Source: an uncultured Hyphomicrobiales bacterium (GTDB taxonomy: Bacteria; Pseudomonadota; Alphaproteobacteria; Rhizobiales; Ancalomicrobiaceae). Taken from it: 64,000 nt of DNA. The position numbers and the translations under genes are program-made. Positions 45,779-55,771 of this stretch are shown here, piece after piece; within the stretch, counting starts at the first letter, position 1; each line of letters begins with the position of its first letter. The notes under the pieces are model-generated. The model had not been told where the DNA came from. It saw only the letters and a list, made by a program, of their open reading frames with translations, and made no database searches. The stretch covers positions 1 to 64,000 of the forward strand of contig CAIYYN010000066.1 in the NCBI GenBank assembly GCA_903930435.1, in the 5' to 3' direction.

Positions 45779-48700
45779 ATGAGCGATCAGCAAACGCATC
45801 TCCGGCTTTTTACAATCGATCCGTCGCGTCCGTTCCTGACGGTGCTGGTCGATGCGCTGGTGACGGGCAAGCTTGTGCCCGGGTTCGCGCCGATCAATGA
45901 TCCGCTTTCTCTCGCGACGGCGACGATCCTGTTGCCGACACGGCGTGCAGCGCGTGCCTTGCGCGAAGTCTTCCTGAAGCGATTTGGCGGTCAGGCCACG
46001 CTCTTGCCGCGCATTCGACCGATCGGCGACGTCGATGAAGACGGTTTCGATACCGTCGCGGATGCTGTAGCGGGTCTCGATGCAACGCTGACTTCCGCTG
46101 AAAGAACGCTGGCCATGACACGGCTTGTGCTGGGATGGCGGCACACGATCGCAGCCGGGCTTCTGAACCCGACGACAGAACAACCACCGACCCTGCCGAC
46201 GTCGCCCGCCGATGCCGTCCATCTTGCGACCTCGCTGCTAGATCTGATGGATCAGATGACGAGCGAAGGAGCGGACTGGCGCAAGATCCAGACGTTGGTT
46301 CCGAACGAACATGCGGCGCATTGGGAATTGACTCTCGCGTTCCTGAAAATCGTCATGGAGCAATGGCCAGATTTCCTGCAAGCGTCGGGTCGTGAAGATC
46401 CCGCCAGCCGTCGGGACAGGCTTGTGCGCGCTGAAGCCGAACGACTGGCACGCAATCCTCCACCGGGTCCCGTGATCGCAGCGGGGTCGACCGGCTCGAT
46501 CAAGTCGACGGCGAAACTCCTGTCGGCGATTGCTCGCCTGCCCAAGGGGGCGGTCGTCTTGCCGGGACTCGATAAGTTGTCGGACAACGACTACTGGCAG
46601 GCGATTGGTACCAATGACGGCGACGCCCAAGACGCAAATTCGGGTCACCCGCAGTTTGGCCTGAAGCTCCTGTTGCAGCGGCTGAGGGCAGAACGCGACA
46701 ATGTCGATAGCCTTGAGGCGGAAGATCGCCCGGCTCTCAGCGCCCGTTTGCACCTGATTGCCGAGGCGATGCGACCTTCGGCAACGACAGACCAATGGCT
46801 GACCATTGCCGAAACCGAGCACGGCAAGGCCCGCAAGGAGGCTTTTGCCGGGGTATCGATCATCGCGGCTCGCTCGGAACCGGAAGAAGCGCTTGCCATT
46901 GCGATCGCCCTCCGTGAAACACTTGAGTCGCCCGGAGCAACGGCTGCGCTTGTGACGCCTGACCGAAATCTGGCGCGTCGGGTCGCCGCTGAACTGACCC
47001 GCTGGGGGCTGATGGTAGATGATTCCGCAGGCGTTCCCCTGTCGCAGACGCCGCCAGCGATTTTCGCGCGGTTGATTGCCGAGGTCGCATTGGGCGGGTT
47101 TGATCCCGTCACTCTGGTGGCTTTGATGCAGCACCCGCTTGCGGCCTTTGGGCTGGGTCGAGCGGATGCGCGGCGTCGGGCCCGAACGCTTGAAATCGGC
47201 GCGTTGCGGGGTCCTGCACCGAAGGCCGGCAGTGCAGGCCTGCTTGCTGCGATCATTCAGGCTGAAGATGAAGCAGCCGACAGGCTGATCCGCACAAGTC
47301 GTTCGCGTACGCGCATCCCACCGCGCGACTGGGGACTGGCGCATGATCTGGCAAACCGGATCGCCGCGATCCTGAAGCCGCTGGAGGATCTCGCCGACCG
47401 TCGCGGGTCCATCGATCTCGCCGAGATCCTCGAACTGCACATTGCGGCGATTGAAGCCGCAGCCAGCGAGCAGGCCGACACCGCTGAGGCTAGCGGACAA
47501 GTCCCCTTTGCTGGCGAGGCCGGGGATATGCTCGCGCAACGGCTTGCCGATCTGCTGGCTGCCGCGCGCACGCCAGACTTGCGACTGGCATTGGAGCCGC
47601 AGGATTATCCGGGTTTCCTTGATGCTATCCTTGGTCATGCGCCGGTGCGCAGACGCGGCGGCCTCGAAACCCGACTGCACATCTGGGGGCCGCTGGAAGC
47701 GCGTCTGCAATCGGTTGACCGCCTGGTCCTCGGTGGACTTAACGAAGGCTCCTGGCCGAATACGGCGCGTAGTGATCCCTGGCTCTCGCGTCCAATGCGG
47801 GCTGATATGAAGCTGGAACAGCCCGAGCGCCGGATCGGGCTTGCCGCGCATGACGTGGCACAAGGGCTCGCGCATCCGGATGTGATCCTGTCGCGAGCGG
47901 CGAAATCAGGCACATCACCGACGGTTCCGTCGCGCTGGCTGCAGCGATTGACGACTGTCGCCGGTGACGAGGTCACGAAGGCGATGACCTCGCGCGGCGA
48001 CCGCTACATCGCATTTGCCCGAGGTCTGGATCACCACGCCTCGCGTGCCCCTAATCCGGTCTCACGTCCGAAACCGACGCCGCCGGTCAGCGCGCGACCA
48101 AATGTGTTGCCGGTGACGGCGATCGAGACGTGGATCCGCGACCCCTATGCGCTTTATGCCCAACGCATTCTGAAGCTGGAGGCACTTGAGCCGATCGGAG
48201 CCAGTCCCGACGCACGTGATCGCGGGACCATGATCCATGATGTCCTGGCGCAGTTTGTCGCGACCTGGGATGGCAAGGCATCACCCGCCGCTCATGCCGA
48301 ATTGACCAGGCTGGCAGACGACCGGTTGGCGGATTTCGCAGCCTTTCCGGAGCTCGTTGCCTTTTGGCGACCGCGCATGGCCCGCATTATCGACTGGTTC
48401 CTGAGCACGGAAGCTGATCGCAGTGCCGATGTGCGTGTCCGCAAGCCTGAGGTCGACGGGCGGCTCGAAATACCGGTCATGGGAGAGACCTTCACGCTGA
48501 CGGCGCGGGCTGACCGGCTCGATCTGATGGTCGATGGATCGCTCGTCGTGCTCGATTACAAGACAGGGACGCCGCCGTCGAAAAAGCAGGTCGCCAGTCT
48601 CCTCAGTCCGCAATTGCCACTCGAAGCCGCGCTCGCCTTGCGACACGGGTTTGGTGGCGATTTCGTGGATAGGCCAATTTCCGCGCTGACCTACTATCGG

Positions 48701-48952
48701 CTGTCCGGGTCGGGTGAAGGTGGCGCGATTGCGAGGGTTGCCGAGGAGCCGCCCACGAGGGACGCCCTTTCGCCCGCCGAACTTGCCGACAAGGCCTACG
48801 AGCGTCTCGTGCGCCTGATCGGTGCCTTTCGCAATCCTGAAACACCCTATCCATCGCGACCCCGGATCCAGTTCGAGGCGGCACGAACCGGCGATTATGA
48901 TCATCTCGCCCGCGTCAAGGAGTGGTCCACGGGCGAAGGGGCCGACGAATGA
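45779..48952 (+). CDS. addB: AddB, helicase-nuclease subunit of double-strand break repair
   Basis: A 1057-residue AddB of the alphaproteobacterial type. A degenerate helicase-like N-terminal half (ATILLPTRRAARALREVF at the start) leads to a C-terminal RecB-type nuclease domain with GTMIHDVLAQF and VVLDYKTGTPPSK, the acidic/Lys catalytic motif. It pairs with AddA to resect broken ends and load RecA. Its stop overlaps the addA start by 4 bases. The ATG at 45779 has GGAG only two bases away, so translation may depend on upstream coupling. Confidence 0.95.
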   Translation: MSDQQTHLRLFTIDPSRPFLTVLVDALVTGKLVPGFAPINDPLSLATATILLPTRRAARALREVFLKRFGGQATLLPRIRPIGDVDEDGFDTVADAVAGLDATLTSAERTLAMTRLVLGWRHTIAAGLLNPTTEQPPTLPTSPADAVHLATSLLDLMDQMTSEGADWRKIQTLVPNEHAAHWELTLAFLKIVMEQWPDFLQASGREDPASRRDRLVRAEAERLARNPPPGPVIAAGSTGSIKSTAKLLSAIARLPKGAVVLPGLDKLSDNDYWQAIGTNDGDAQDANSGHPQFGLKLLLQRLRAERDNVDSLEAEDRPALSARLHLIAEAMRPSATTDQWLTIAETEHGKARKEAFAGVSIIAARSEPEEALAIAIALRETLESPGATAALVTPDRNLARRVAAELTRWGLMVDDSAGVPLSQTPPAIFARLIAEVALGGFDPVTLVALMQHPLAAFGLGRADARRRARTLEIGALRGPAPKAGSAGLLAAIIQAEDEAADRLIRTSRSRTRIPPRDWGLAHDLANRIAAILKPLEDLADRRGSIDLAEILELHIAAIEAAASEQADTAEASGQVPFAGEAGDMLAQRLADLLAAARTPDLRLALEPQDYPGFLDAILGHAPVRRRGGLETRLHIWGPLEARLQSVDRLVLGGLNEGSWPNTARSDPWLSRPMRADMKLEQPERRIGLAAHDVAQGLAHPDVILSRAAKSGTSPTVPSRWLQRLTTVAGDEVTKAMTSRGDRYIAFARGLDHHASRAPNPVSRPKPTPPVSARPNVLPVTAIETWIRDPYALYAQRILKLEALEPIGASPDARDRGTMIHDVLAQFVATWDGKASPAAHAELTRLADDRLADFAAFPELVAFWRPRMARIIDWFLSTEADRSADVRVRKPEVDGRLEIPVMGETFTLTARADRLDLMVDGSLVVLDYKTGTPPSKKQVASLLSPQLPLEAALALRHGFGGDFVDRPISALTYYRLSGSGEGGAIARVAEEPPTRDALSPAELADKAYERLVRLIGAFRNPETPYPSRPRIQFEAARTGDYDHLARVKEWSTGEGADE

Positions 48953-51900
48953 GCGCTTTGCCGCATGGCCGCGTTGAAGTTCCGAGCGATACCGATGATC
49001 GCCAGCGCAGCGCCAGTGATCCCGTTCATTCGGCCTGGGTTTCGGCCAATGCGGGCTCGGGCAAGACCTATGTGCTGTCGCGCCGTGTCATGCGGCTGTT
49101 GCTCGCGGGCACGCCAGCCTCCAAGCTCCTCTGCCTGACCTATACCAAGGCGGCAGCTGCGACCATGTCCAACCGCGTGTTTGGCGAGCTGGCCAAATGG
49201 GCGGTCATGGATGATGCCGACTTGAAGGCAGCCATCACCAAGCTTGAGAAGGCAGTGCCTACACCCGAGAGACTCGCCAAGGCGCGGAGACTGTTTGCCG
49301 AGGCAATCGAGACGCCGGGCGGGCTGAAGATCCAGACCATCCACGCGTTCTGCGAAGCAATCCTGCATCAGTTTCCGCTTGAATCCGATCTGCCAGGCCG
49401 CTTCGAAGTCCTCGACGACGCTGGCAAGGCTGAGCTCATGCATCAGGCGCAGGTACGCACCCTTCTGAAGGCAACATCTGATCCCAACAGTCTGCTCGGA
49501 CTTGCGTTTGCAACGGTGGTCGACCTGTCGGGCGAGTTTGGTTACGCCGAAGCGCTCCAGACGATGACAGGCGAACGCCGAGCCTATCGTGCCTGGCTGC
49601 AAGCCGCCGGAGACTTTGGCGCGGCGCTTCGGCAACTGAGGGCGGCGCTTGGCATCCGGGCAGGCGATACGGCGGACAGCCTGCGAGCCGACATGCTGGC
49701 ATCGCCACATTTTCCCAAGACGTATCTCGTTGATCTGACGGGGGCGCTGTCGATCAGTAGCGCAAACGACGTCAAGCAGGCCCGCCTGCTCGAAACGGCG
49801 CTGACCGATGCGGACGACGACACGCGCCGGGATGCGTGGCTCGGCTTCTTCTTCACGCAAGAAGGCAAGCCAAAGGCAATGCGGTCGCTGGCAACTGCGA
49901 AGGTCGTGGCGCGCTTTCCTGATCTTCCAGACCGCGCCGAGGCCGAGGTTGCTCGGCTTGAAGACCTGCGGGATCGTGTGACGGCGCTGGAAACCTATCG
50001 CTACACGGCGGCGGTTCTGACGCTTGGGGATGCTGTCATCGCGGATTACGAGCGGGGAAAAGGGGCCCGCAGTGCGCTGGATTTCGACGATCTCATCGAG
50101 CGGACGGTCAACCTGCTGGATCGCACGACGTCGGCGGCGTGGGTGCAGTACAAGCTGGACAAGGGCATCGATCATATCCTCGTCGATGAGGCTCAGGATA
50201 CATCGCCATCGATGTGGACCATCGTTGAACGGCTGGCGGAAGAGTTTTTCGCCGGCAAGGGCCAGCGAGCGTTGAACAGGACCCTGTTTGCAGTCGGTGA
50301 CGAAAAGCAGTCGATCTATTCCTTCCAGGGAGCCGCGCCGGATCAATTTTCAAAAAAGCGACAGTCCTTTGCCCAGCGTGCCCGTGACGCTGGCGGCGGG
50401 TTCAATGACATCAAGCTCAATCTGTCGTTTCGCTCGACGCCCGACGTGCTTGCAGCCGTAGACGCTGTCTTTTGCGACGGCGCGCGTAGCGGCATTGTTG
50501 CCCAGCCGGAGGATTACGAGCCGCACAAGGCGATACGGGCGCTCGCACCCGGCCATGTCGAGATCTGGCCGATGGTGCAGGACGAAAAGGTAGATCCGCC
50601 GGAGGACTGGTCCGCGCCGATGGATGTCACGAGCAAGGCATCGTCCGTCATGCGGCTTGCCAACCGGGTTGCAGATGAAATCGCCAGTCTGCTCAGCGGT
50701 CCGCCATTGCCGGGAACCGGCGAGCCCGTGCGACCAAGGGATATTCTCATCCTTGTTCGCAGTCGGCACGGCTTTGTGACTGCGATCAATCGCGTACTGA
50801 AGGATCGGGGGCTGCCAGTCGCTGGCGCAGATCGCCTGACCTTGACCGATCATATCGCCGTCGAGGACCTGATGGCGCTCGGTCGGGTCATGTTGATTGC
50901 CGACGATGATCTGTCGCTTGCCAGCGTTTTGAAAAGTCCGCTGATCGGATGGGATGACGATCAATTGTTCGCCGTCGCCCATGGTCGTGACGAGGGGCGG
51001 ATCACACTATGGAACGCACTTGCCGAGAAAGCCGAGAGCGATCCGCAGGCGCGACTGGCGTTTGAGACACTGTCAGGCTGGCGCGGACGGTCGGACCAGA
51101 TGCCGCCGTACGAGTTCTATGCCCGCATTCTGGGAGCAGATGGCGCTCGGCGGCGGTTCATCAATCGGCTCGGTTCGGAAGCCGACGATGTGCTGGATGA
51201 GTTTCTGGCACATGCGCTGGCACAAGAGCGCGTCGGTGCAGCCGGGCTCGCCGGATTTCTGGCAGGCCTTGAAGCGGCCGCTCCGGTCATCAAGCGAGAG
51301 ATGGACGAAGCCCGCGATGAAATCCGGGTGATGACGGTCCACGGTGCCAAGGGACTGGAAGCCGGTATCGTCTTCCTCGTGGATGCAGGCAGCGCACCTG
51401 TCGGCGCGAACCATACACCCAAGCTCGTGTCGTTGCCCATCCCCGGGTTTGATCCGGAACGGGAGAAGGCGCTGGCCTGGGTGCGAAGCGCCAGGCAAAG
51501 ACCCCGCGCTGTCGAGACGGCAATTGCCGCCGACAAGCAGCGATCAGCAGACGAATATCGCCGACTGCTCTATGTCGCCATGACGCGGGCGGCTGATCGG
51601 CTCTATGTCTGCGGCTATACCAAACTGAGGGCCGCTGATCCCGAGTGCTGGCATCAGGTGATCGAGCGCAGTCTGGGCGGCGATCCTGTCATGGGACCGG
51701 ATGGTGAGATCGTCGCGCGCGTCTGGCGATCGACGACGCTGGCACCGGTTCCGTCAAAGGCACCGGAGGTTCAAGGTGAGGCGACGTTTGCCACTCCTGA
51801 CTGGCTCAATCGTTTGCCACCGGTTGCGCCTGTTGTGACCCGCCTCAGTCCATCGACAGCACTTGAAGAGCTCGGGTCCAAGGATGAGCGAGATCCGATA

Positions 51901-52458
51901 TCGGCAGTCACAACACTTTCGCTGGCCCGAGAACCACTGTCGGCAGAGTTATTACGCGGGACGCTGGTTCATAAACTGCTCGAGGTCTTGCCCGATCTTG
52001 ATCCAGCCGAAAGGGCACCCGCCATGAACGCCTATCTGGCGCGGGCGGGTGCGGCCCTGGAGCCGGAGCAGCGATCGATCATCGCGGACGAGGTTATGGC
52101 GATCCTCACAAACGATCGCTTTTCGCCGCTGTTTCAGTCGGGATCCCGGGCAGAAGTGCCGATTGTTGGCGAAGTCGTCACGAGCACGGGCACGCATTAC
52201 GCTGTCTCCGGGCAGATTGACCGGCTGGCGGTGCGGGATCAGGATGTGCTCATTCTCGATTACAAGACCAATCGACATCCACCGCACGACGTTCCTGACA
52301 CCTATGTCACGCAGATGGTCTTGTATCGTCAGTTGTTGAGGACGATCTTCCCTGACAAGGTGATCCGTGCGGCTATCCTGTGGACAGCTGTGCCGGGGAT
52401 TGTGGAGATTTCCGACGAAATGCTCGATGAAATGGCGAAAAATCTGTCCCTAGTGTAA
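48949..52458 (+). CDS. addA: AddA, UvrD-type helicase-nuclease
   Basis: A 1169-residue subunit with a complete superfamily 1 helicase: Walker A SANAGSGKTYVLSRRV near residue 37, Walker B ILVDEAQDTSPSMW, motif III GDEKQSIYSFQGA and motif VI LLYVAMTRAADRLYV. A C-terminal nuclease domain holds LLRGTLVHKLLEVLPD and LILDYKTNRHPP. The ATG at 48949 overlaps the addB stop (ATGA); the earlier ATG at 48922 is rejected. The pair forms the AddAB recombination repair enzyme. Confidence 0.96.
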   Translation: MSALPHGRVEVPSDTDDRQRSASDPVHSAWVSANAGSGKTYVLSRRVMRLLLAGTPASKLLCLTYTKAAAATMSNRVFGELAKWAVMDDADLKAAITKLEKAVPTPERLAKARRLFAEAIETPGGLKIQTIHAFCEAILHQFPLESDLPGRFEVLDDAGKAELMHQAQVRTLLKATSDPNSLLGLAFATVVDLSGEFGYAEALQTMTGERRAYRAWLQAAGDFGAALRQLRAALGIRAGDTADSLRADMLASPHFPKTYLVDLTGALSISSANDVKQARLLETALTDADDDTRRDAWLGFFFTQEGKPKAMRSLATAKVVARFPDLPDRAEAEVARLEDLRDRVTALETYRYTAAVLTLGDAVIADYERGKGARSALDFDDLIERTVNLLDRTTSAAWVQYKLDKGIDHILVDEAQDTSPSMWTIVERLAEEFFAGKGQRALNRTLFAVGDEKQSIYSFQGAAPDQFSKKRQSFAQRARDAGGGFNDIKLNLSFRSTPDVLAAVDAVFCDGARSGIVAQPEDYEPHKAIRALAPGHVEIWPMVQDEKVDPPEDWSAPMDVTSKASSVMRLANRVADEIASLLSGPPLPGTGEPVRPRDILILVRSRHGFVTAINRVLKDRGLPVAGADRLTLTDHIAVEDLMALGRVMLIADDDLSLASVLKSPLIGWDDDQLFAVAHGRDEGRITLWNALAEKAESDPQARLAFETLSGWRGRSDQMPPYEFYARILGADGARRRFINRLGSEADDVLDEFLAHALAQERVGAAGLAGFLAGLEAAAPVIKREMDEARDEIRVMTVHGAKGLEAGIVFLVDAGSAPVGANHTPKLVSLPIPGFDPEREKALAWVRSARQRPRAVETAIAADKQRSADEYRRLLYVAMTRAADRLYVCGYTKLRAADPECWHQVIERSLGGDPVMGPDGEIVARVWRSTTLAPVPSKAPEVQGEATFATPDWLNRLPPVAPVVTRLSPSTALEELGSKDERDPISAVTTLSLAREPLSAELLRGTLVHKLLEVLPDLDPAERAPAMNAYLARAGAALEPEQRSIIADEVMAILTNDRFSPLFQSGSRAEVPIVGEVVTSTGTHYAVSGQIDRLAVRDQDVLILDYKTNRHPPHDVPDTYVTQMVLYRQLLRTIFPDKVIRAAILWTAVPGIVEISDEMLDEMAKNLSLV

Positions 52459-52494
52459 TCTTTCGCTAATAGGCCACTAGATATAGTCCTTGAC

Positions 52495-52511
52495 GTTCGG
52501 TGTTGCCGAAC
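52495..52511. repeat. Inverted repeat in the addA-trxA gap
   Basis: GTTCGG-tgttg-CCGAAC, a perfect 6-bp inverted repeat in the 147-bp addA-trxA gap. No T-run follows, so termination is doubtful. It also overlaps a TTGACG that could be the -35 box of a trxA promoter. Confidence 0.4.
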
Positions 52512-52605
52512 TTACCTATCTGATATCAGACAACAGACAAGCTTCTGGGCACGCGACACAGGCGTCGGTCAGAAGGCGCAATGACCAAGCCCAAAGGAAC
52601 ATTCC

Positions 52606-52926
52606 ATGACAACGACCGTAACCGAAGCTTCGTTTGATACCGATGTCATTGGCTCGTCCGAGCCTGTTCTGGTGGACTTCTGGGCCGAATGGTGCGGCCC
52701 CTGCCGCATGATCGCGCCTGCGCTCGAAGAGATATCCAAGGAAATGGCCGGCAAGGTCACCGTGGCGAAGCTCAATATCGACGAAAACCCGGATATTGCC
52801 GTTAAATACGGCGTTCGTTCGATCCCGACGCTGATGATCTTCCGCGATGGCAAGCCGGCAGCCGTACAGGTGGGCGCCAATGCCAAGGGCAAGATCGTCG
52901 AGTGGATCAATGGTGCCATCGCCTGA
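52606..52926 (+). CDS. trxA: Thioredoxin 1
   Basis: A 106-residue cytoplasmic disulfide reductase. The active site WCGPC is at residues 29-33, preceded by VLVDFWAE; the cis-Pro loop is SIPTLMIF. Normal length, no signal peptide. It follows addA by 147 bp and ends at a strong terminator. Confidence 0.98.
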   Translation: MTTTVTEASFDTDVIGSSEPVLVDFWAEWCGPCRMIAPALEEISKEMAGKVTVAKLNIDENPDIAVKYGVRSIPTLMIFRDGKPAAVQVGANAKGKIVEWINGAIA

Positions 52927-52975
52927 GGATGGCTAGTTGATCAGATCAAGCGATCGGATCGAGAGACAGTCCGAG

Positions 52976-53005
52976 AAGCCGCTCACACGCTTGAGCGGCT
53001 TTTTG
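52976..53005 (+). terminator. Rho-independent terminator after trxA
   Basis: A 10-bp perfect stem AAGCCGCTCA (52976-52985) and TGAGCGGCTT (52992-53001), loop of 6, followed by TTTT. It is 50 bases after the trxA stop. Confidence 0.92.
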
Positions 53006-53119
53006 TTGGGCCGGTGTCTGTTCGTGCAACAAACGGCTTGATTTCCCGTGCGGGACACATCACATCGGGCACACAAACCGGAATTGCCGCTTCGCGGCTG
53101 ATCACTGTTGAGGACTGAC

Positions 53120-53704
53120 ATGTCTGACGAAACCCAAGCTGCTGAAACCGCCCCTTCCGAAGAAACCGTCGCTGCTGCTCCTGCCGCTGCAGAACCGGCT
53201 TCGCCGATCCCGGCGCTTGAAGCAGAAGTGGCTGATTTGAAGGACAAGTTGCTGCGCACCTTGGCCGATATGGAGAACCTGCGTCGCCGGACGGAAAAGG
53301 AAGTCCGTGATGCCCGCGAATATGCCATCACCGGCTTTGCGCGCGATTTGCTCTCTGTTGGCGATAATCTCTCGCGCGCAGTGACGGCTGTCCCGGACGA
53401 GGTGCGTCAGACCGCAAGCGATGCCATCAAGTCGCTCTTTGAAGGTGTTGACCTGACCAGCCGTGAACTGGCCAAGACGCTCGAAAAGCATGGCGTGAAG
53501 AAACTGGAACCGCTGAACGGCCGCTTCGATCCGAATGTGCATCAGGCGATGTTCGAAATGCCAAACCCGGACGTCCCATCGGGCACCGTCGTGCAGGTGT
53601 TGCAGGATGGCTATGTGATCGGTGATCGCGTGCTGCGGCCGGCATTGGTCGGCGTTGCCAAAGGCGGTCCCAAGGTGCAGGTTGTCGTCGATAAAACGGT
53701 TTGA
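53120..53704 (+). CDS. grpE: GrpE nucleotide-exchange factor
   Basis: A 194-residue co-chaperone that releases ADP from DnaK. An acidic, Ala-rich N-terminus leads to the long helix ([29 protein letters not shown]) and the C-terminal beta domain with [20 protein letters not shown]. The ATG at 53120 has AGGA upstream. No dnaK or dnaJ in the window. Confidence 0.97.
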   Translation: MSDETQAAETAPSEETVAAAPAAAEPASPIPALEAEVADLKDKLLRTLADMENLRRRTEKEVRDAREYAITGFARDLLSVGDNLSRAVTAVPDEVRQTASDAIKSLFEGVDLTSRELAKTLEKHGVKKLEPLNGRFDPNVHQAMFEMPNPDVPSGTVVQVLQDGYVIGDRVLRPALVGVAKGGPKVQVVVDKTV

Positions 53705-53782
53705 TGATTAGCGATCATACGACGTTCTGACATCGAACTGACATGCGTTTAGGCTTCACTCCCGGCCGCTTCGTCGGGCATT

Positions 53783-54508
53783 GTGTCCGACGAATCCTTC
53801 GGAGAGCCGACTGTGACTGCTGGCGCACGTTATGCCATTTATTTTGCTCCAAAACCGACGAGCCGTTTATGGGGCTTTGGCTCGTCGGTCATCGGATATG
53901 ATGCGGAGACAGGCTCGGAGTGTCGTCAGCCGGTGATCCCCGGAATTTCATCTGAAGATTTCACGGATCGGACGGCTGATCCACGACAATACGGGTTTCA
54001 CGCAACGCTGAAACCGCCATTTTCCCTCGCTGATGACACAACGATTGACCATCTGCTGGCGGCGGCGCATGCGTTTGCCCTGACGAGGAATAGCTTTGTT
54101 CTGCCAAGCCTCGAGGTTGCTGCCATTGGTGCATTTCTTGCGCTTGTGCCGTCCAGCCAGTCCCCGGACTTGCATGATCTGGCCGATGCGACAGTGCGCG
54201 CCTTTGATGCCTACCGTGCACCTTTGACTGCATCTGATCGTGAACGTCGGCTGAAAAGCCCCTTGACCCAGCGCCAGATCAGCTATCTCGATACATGGGG
54301 CTACCCATATGTGTTCGAGGAGTTCCGGTTTCACATGACGCTGACGGGACGCCTGCATCACGATGAGCGCGATACCGTCCGCAAGGCGTTATCGGATCTT
54401 TATCGCCCCCTCGCAGGACCAGTCGAGATCTCGGAGATTGCCGTGTTCCAGCAGCCGGCGCGTGACCAGCGTTTTTCGATTTTGACCCGCATTGCTCTCG
54501 GCAGCTAA
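53783..54508 (+). CDS. DUF1045 phosphonate-associated 2H phosphoesterase-like protein
   Basis: A 241-residue protein of the DUF1045 family found beside phosphonate-degradation genes. Two His-x-Thr motifs, GFHATLKPPF and RFHMTLTGRL, mark the two halves of a 2H phosphoesterase active site; RYAIYFAPKPTSRLW is the family N-terminus. GTG at 53783 is the start. It lies 24 bp before phnM, as in C-P lyase operons, but the lyase core genes are not in the window. Confidence 0.85.
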   Translation: MSDESFGEPTVTAGARYAIYFAPKPTSRLWGFGSSVIGYDAETGSECRQPVIPGISSEDFTDRTADPRQYGFHATLKPPFSLADDTTIDHLLAAAHAFALTRNSFVLPSLEVAAIGAFLALVPSSQSPDLHDLADATVRAFDAYRAPLTASDRERRLKSPLTQRQISYLDTWGYPYVFEEFRFHMTLTGRLHHDERDTVRKALSDLYRPLAGPVEISEIAVFQQPARDQRFSILTRIALGS

Positions 54509-54532
54509 GCTCTACACGCAGGATTGCTCACG

Positions 54533-55696
54533 ATGGATTCCACGCATTTTCTCGCCTCGAACGCACGGATCGTGCTTGCCGGCCGGGTCATTGAAAACGG
54601 TTGGCTGGCCGTCGTTGACGGCGTCATTGCGGAGGTCGGAGAAGGCTCTGCGCCTGAAAGTGGCTATGATTTTCAGGGTGATACGATCATCCCCGGCTTG
54701 ATCGAGTTGCACACCGATCACCTTGAGCCGCATTTCAATCCGCGTCCCGAGGTGTTCTGGAGTCCGACTGCGGCAGTGCTGGCCTACGATAGCCAGATCG
54801 CTGCATCCGGCATAACCACGGTATTCGATTCCCTGCGCATCGGTGACGATGTGGAAGCAGACGCGCCCAAAAAGAAGTCGTTTTCCAATCAGGTCTTTGA
54901 ATTGGCCGATGCGCTGAAGGTCACGCGTGAAGCCGATCTCACCCGCGCCGAGCACCTGTTGCACCTGCGTTGCGAGATCTGCGCCTGGAACGTTGTCGAC
55001 GATGCCGAGGCGTTTCTCGCCAAACATCCGGTCAACCTGATTTCACTGATGGACCACACGCCGGGACAGCGGCAGTTTCGCGATATTGAAAAGCTGCTGA
55101 TCTACTGGCGGCGCAAGTTGTCTCGCCCGGACAGCGAACTGCTGAAGATCATGGACAAGCGCGTTGAGTTGCACGCCATCCGCGCAGAACCGCATCGCCG
55201 GAGACTTGTCGAGCTCGCGCAACAGCATGGCGTCGTGCTCGCCAGCCACGATGACGCGACATCGGACCATGTGACCGAGGCCATCGGCGACGGCGTGGCA
55301 ATCGCGGAATTTCCAACCACCGTCGAAGCCGCGACCGCGTCGCATGCGGCCGGTATTCATGTGCTGATGGGAGCGCCGAACGTTGTGCGTGGCGGCTCGC
55401 ACTCCGGCAATGTCGCGGCAACGGATCTGGCCGAGCGCGGCGTGCTTGATATCCTGTCGTCCGACTATATTCCGGCAAGCCTGATCATGGCGGCGTTTTC
55501 CTTGCCGGATGTCGTACCCTCGATTGATCTGGCGGGTGCAATCCGTACGGTGACGCTGAACCCGGCGCTGTCGACGGGGTTGACTGATCGCGGCGAGATC
55601 CTGGCGGGCAAGCGGGCCGACCTCGTGCGGGTCCGGATTGCTGAGGGGCATCCGGTTGTGCGCGCTGTCTGGCGGCAAGGTCGCCGAGTCGTTTGA
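54533..55696 (+). CDS. phnM: PhnM, alpha-D-ribose 1-methylphosphonate 5-triphosphate diphosphatase
   Basis: A 387-residue amidohydrolase-fold enzyme that removes pyrophosphate from the ribosyl-phosphonate triphosphate in the C-P lyase pathway. The metal motif LIELHTDHLEPHF is near residue 55; VVLASHDDATSDHV, VLMGAPNVVRGGSHSGN and LDILSSDYIPASL follow in the family order. The ATG at 54533 is chosen over the TTG at 54524. The stop codon overlaps the first bases of a TGATCC. It forms a two-gene unit with DUF1045. Confidence 0.94.
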   Translation: MDSTHFLASNARIVLAGRVIENGWLAVVDGVIAEVGEGSAPESGYDFQGDTIIPGLIELHTDHLEPHFNPRPEVFWSPTAAVLAYDSQIAASGITTVFDSLRIGDDVEADAPKKKSFSNQVFELADALKVTREADLTRAEHLLHLRCEICAWNVVDDAEAFLAKHPVNLISLMDHTPGQRQFRDIEKLLIYWRRKLSRPDSELLKIMDKRVELHAIRAEPHRRRLVELAQQHGVVLASHDDATSDHVTEAIGDGVAIAEFPTTVEAATASHAAGIHVLMGAPNVVRGGSHSGNVAATDLAERGVLDILSSDYIPASLIMAAFSLPDVVPSIDLAGAIRTVTLNPALSTGLTDRGEILAGKRADLVRVRIAEGHPVVRAVWRQGRRVV

Positions 55697-55709
55697 TCCG
55701 GAGGATTGA

Positions 55710-55738
55710 TGATCTGACCGGAGGAACCCGCCGTAGAA
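55710..55738 (+). promoter_or_regulatory. RpoE-type promoter upstream of DUF2177 gene
   Basis: TGATCT at 55710-55715, an 18-base spacer, then TAGAA at 55734-55738. The spacing equals that of two other candidate RpoE promoters in this locus. The DUF2177 start is 33 bases beyond, a normal leader length. Confidence 0.62.
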
Positions 55739-55771
55739 TGCTTTCGAGACGTTGTTCTCGCGGAGCCTCAG

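Noticed and set aside
46238-47875. 545-codon leftward ORF opposite addB
   Set aside because: Antisense shadow of addB; no recognisable motif and an Arg/Gln-rich composition.
48901-50346. 481-codon leftward ORF opposite addA
   Set aside because: Antisense shadow of addA across its helicase motifs.
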